Shown here: piece by piece, positions 4,925 through 5,906 of the stretch | How positions within the stretch are numbered: position 1 is the stretch's first letter | Layout of the letters: every line of letters begins with the position of its first letter | Source of the DNA: Cyanobacteria bacterium UBA4641 | GTDB taxonomy: Bacteria; Cyanobacteriota; Vampirovibrionia; Gastranaerophilales; Gastranaerophilaceae | Assembly: GCA_002405805.1 (NCBI GenBank) | Contig: DHMN01000053.1 | Coordinates: 66,008-71,913, forward strand | Direction of reading: 5' to 3' | DNA length: 5,906 bases | The notes under the pieces: generated by a model | Seen by the model: only the letters and a program-made list of their open reading frames with translations | Database searches by the model: none | What the model was told of the DNA's origin: nothing | Made by a program: the position numbers and the translations under genes

Positions 4925-5667
4925 TGAACAACACATTGAATCCTCTAGTAAGAACAGTTCTTTGTAAGCCAATCAGGGCATTTTCAAATTCTAAACTTGG
5001 CAGATATACAGGTGAACAATTCAAGAAAAATAATAGAATGTTCATTGATGGTTTGGGCGTATCTTCAATTATCGCAAAAGATGGTTTGGGTTGCTACTTA
5101 TACGTTACTCAAAGTATGAATAACAAAGATATTCCTGATGACAAACGTAAATTCGTTGCAGCATTAGACTTAACAAATGGTGTATTGATGATTGCATTGC
5201 AATTGTTGATGTTCTTCACTGTATCTCACAAAGTTTGTCAAACTGCAATGTTTGATAAAGCATTTGGTAAGATGTTTGATAGACCTCTTAGAAAAATGTA
5301 CCAAGCTTATGCAAGAAGCACAGAAGGCTTTAGCGATATTACCGGAGCTAAGTTTAACAAAGACTTCAACTCTATTAGAAATAGCGTTAAGGATGCCTTT
5401 GGTGGTTTGACATCATTAGCTGCAGCAACAATTGTCGGTAAACGTATGTTAGTTCCATTCATTGCAACTCCTTTAGCCGGAAAAGTTGAAAAGAAAATGG
5501 CGGAAAAAGAGGCAATGCAAAGCGGACAACATTCTACAGTAAAAGAAAACAAATCAAACCCTACAATGCAAGGTGTTTCAAAAGCTCAACCTGCTCCTGC
5601 AGTTCAAGGTCAAAGCTTGAATGTAAGTGATGGTGAGACAAATCTTCTTGCAAAATACAGAAAATAA
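4924..5667 (+). CDS. Unrecognised 247-residue membrane protein, coupled partner of the preceding gene
   Basis: Function not recognised. GEQFKKNN at 30-37, followed by I-D-G (41-43), matches residues 449-462 of the upstream protein. A mildly hydrophobic Gly-rich segment (44-63) precedes a charged loop (MNNKDIPDDKRK) and a clear membrane helix at about 84-103 (VLMIALQLLMFF core). A basic amphipathic stretch (110-155) leads to a second hydrophobic segment at 160-186 (LTSLAAATIVGKRMLVPFIATPLAG). The tail (187-247) is charged and then rich in Gln, Pro, Ser and Asn, probably disordered. Cysteines are 14, 57 and 105. No signal peptide or catalytic motif is visible. The start overlaps the previous stop (TAATG), with GAGGTG upstream. 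A terminator hairpin 26 nt after the stop closes the operon. An envelope role is inferred from the membrane helices alone. Confidence 0.85.
   Translation: MNNTLNPLVRTVLCKPIRAFSNSKLGRYTGEQFKKNNRMFIDGLGVSSIIAKDGLGCYLYVTQSMNNKDIPDDKRKFVAALDLTNGVLMIALQLLMFFTVSHKVCQTAMFDKAFGKMFDRPLRKMYQAYARSTEGFSDITGAKFNKDFNSIRNSVKDAFGGLTSLAAATIVGKRMLVPFIATPLAGKVEKKMAEKEAMQSGQHSTVKENKSNPTMQGVSKAQPAPAVQGQSLNVSDGETNLLAKYRK
5011..5052 (+). repeat. GEQFKKNN motif coding repeat, copy 2
   Basis: Second copy of the segment at 4721-4762. It encodes residues 30-43 of the 247-residue protein. In copy 1 the motif directly precedes a C-terminal membrane helix; here it lies near the N-terminus and is followed by the Gly-rich hydrophobic segment 44-63. 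Confidence 0.6.
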
Positions 5668-5690
5668 TTTTACATCTACGAATGAAAGAA

Positions 5691-5723
5691 AGCAGAGCCG
5701 ACCACAACGTGGTCGGCTCTGTT
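5691..5723 (+). terminator. Strong GC-rich hairpin ending the membrane-protein operon
   Basis: CAGAGCCGACCAC (5693-5705) and GTGGTCGGCTCTG (5709-5721) form a perfect 13-bp stem around AAC. One G-U and one A-U pair extend it to 15. It begins 26 nt after the stop at 5667. On the plus strand only GTTAGGTT follows, a poor U run; on the minus strand CTTTCTTTC follows. It may act in both directions, although no minus-strand gene was seen to its right. Confidence 0.7.
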
Positions 5724-5778
5724 AGGTTAAAGGAGAAGTTTAGAAGGCAAGATGTCAAGAAGACAGGCTATTTAATAT

Positions 5779-5810
5779 TGTAGGTTGGTATTGTGCGAGG
5801 CTGACCTACA
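5779..5810. repeat. TGTAGGT...ACCTACA hairpin repeat, copy B
   Basis: TGTAGGT (5779-5785) and ACCTACA (5804-5810) are perfect complements. Wobble pairs can lengthen the stem to about 11. The segment 5779-5793 matches 13 of 15 bases of 85-99, and both copies contain GCTGAC on the right side. Both are intergenic, which suggests a dispersed REP-like family. The surrounding 5722-5887 holds no other convincing feature or promoter. Confidence 0.5.
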
Positions 5811-5872
5811 GATTTTACAAAATCGCGTCATTACTATACCTGTCAAGTAATTAGTTACATTTTACTTAATAA

Positions 5873-5878
5873 AAGGAG
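5873..5878 (+). promoter_or_regulatory. Ribosome binding site of the gene starting at 5888
   Basis: AAGGAG is followed by 9 A-rich nt and ATG. This is a strong match at suitable spacing and the main evidence that a gene begins here. Confidence 0.65.
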
Positions 5879-5887
5879 AAAAATAAA

Positions 5888-5906
5888 ATGTCAACAAGTA
5901 ACAAAG
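5888..5906 (+). CDS. Start of an unidentified gene, cut by the window edge
   Basis: ATG followed by Ser-Thr-Ser-Asn-Lys and one further base before the window ends. The call rests on the AAGGAG site upstream and on its position after the operon terminator and repeat, where a new transcription unit is expected. Nothing can be said about its product. Confidence 0.6.

Noticed and set aside
5561..5758. 65-codon minus-strand frame over the operon terminator
   Set aside because: It reads through the terminator hairpin and the antisense of a real gene. It has no family features.
5752..5775. Seven-codon leader-like peptide (MSRRQAI)
   Set aside because: Its ribosome binding site is doubtful (AGAAGG at 4 nt). 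It has no run of regulatory codons and no attenuator structure before the next gene.
1..5906. CRISPR array, tRNA/rRNA gene, insertion sequence or phage module
   Set aside because: No regularly spaced repeats, cloverleaf, transposase or phage structural gene was visible on either strand. The XRE protein alone is not evidence of a prophage.

Overview
The window is AT-rich (roughly one third G+C, estimated by eye) bacterial chromosome. The best taxonomic hint is the pseudopilin-like protein at 121-861. Its prepilin leader, GFTLAETLITLGIIGVVAAM core and DVNG-x-KGPN-x-x-GRD motif resemble the large pilin-like families I associate with gut Gastranaerophilales (Melainabacteria/Vampirovibrionia, non-photosynthetic relatives of cyanobacteria). 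The assignment is an inference from protein style and base composition, not a search result.

Layout. 1-120: intergenic DNA with two hairpin-type repeats. 121-861 (-): Cys-rich type IV pilin/type II pseudopilin-like protein. 862-1019: divergent promoter region. 1020-1334 (+): small XRE-family regulator. 1448-2359 (-): sigma-70 family sigma factor without region 1.1, so an alternative (group 2/3-like) sigma, followed by an intrinsic terminator. 2360-2579: divergent regulatory region with a 17-bp inverted repeat, a leader hairpin and 10-bp-phased direct repeats. 2580-3131 (+): membrane-anchored thioredoxin-like protein with a CHYC active site. 3132-3376: a perfect 14-bp hairpin and a 16-bp palindrome. 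3377-4924 and 4924-5667 (+): two unrecognised membrane proteins whose stop and start codons overlap (TAATG) and which share a GEQFKKNN motif. 5668-5887: a strong terminator hairpin and a second copy of a TGTAGGT repeat. 5888 onward (+): the first codons of another gene, cut by the window edge.

How the genes may work together. Most of the window concerns the cell envelope (pilin, tethered thioredoxin, two membrane proteins) plus two regulators. The XRE protein is divergent from the pilin gene and may control itself and the pilin. The sigma factor is divergent from the thioredoxin gene, whose promoter has a perfect -10, no good -35 and an upstream array of phased repeats, as expected of activator-dependent expression. 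The most novel item is the translationally coupled membrane-protein pair. I cannot assign it a function, but its shared motif is nearly identical at DNA level and suggests common ancestry or gene conversion. No tRNA, rRNA, CRISPR array, insertion sequence or known riboswitch was seen.
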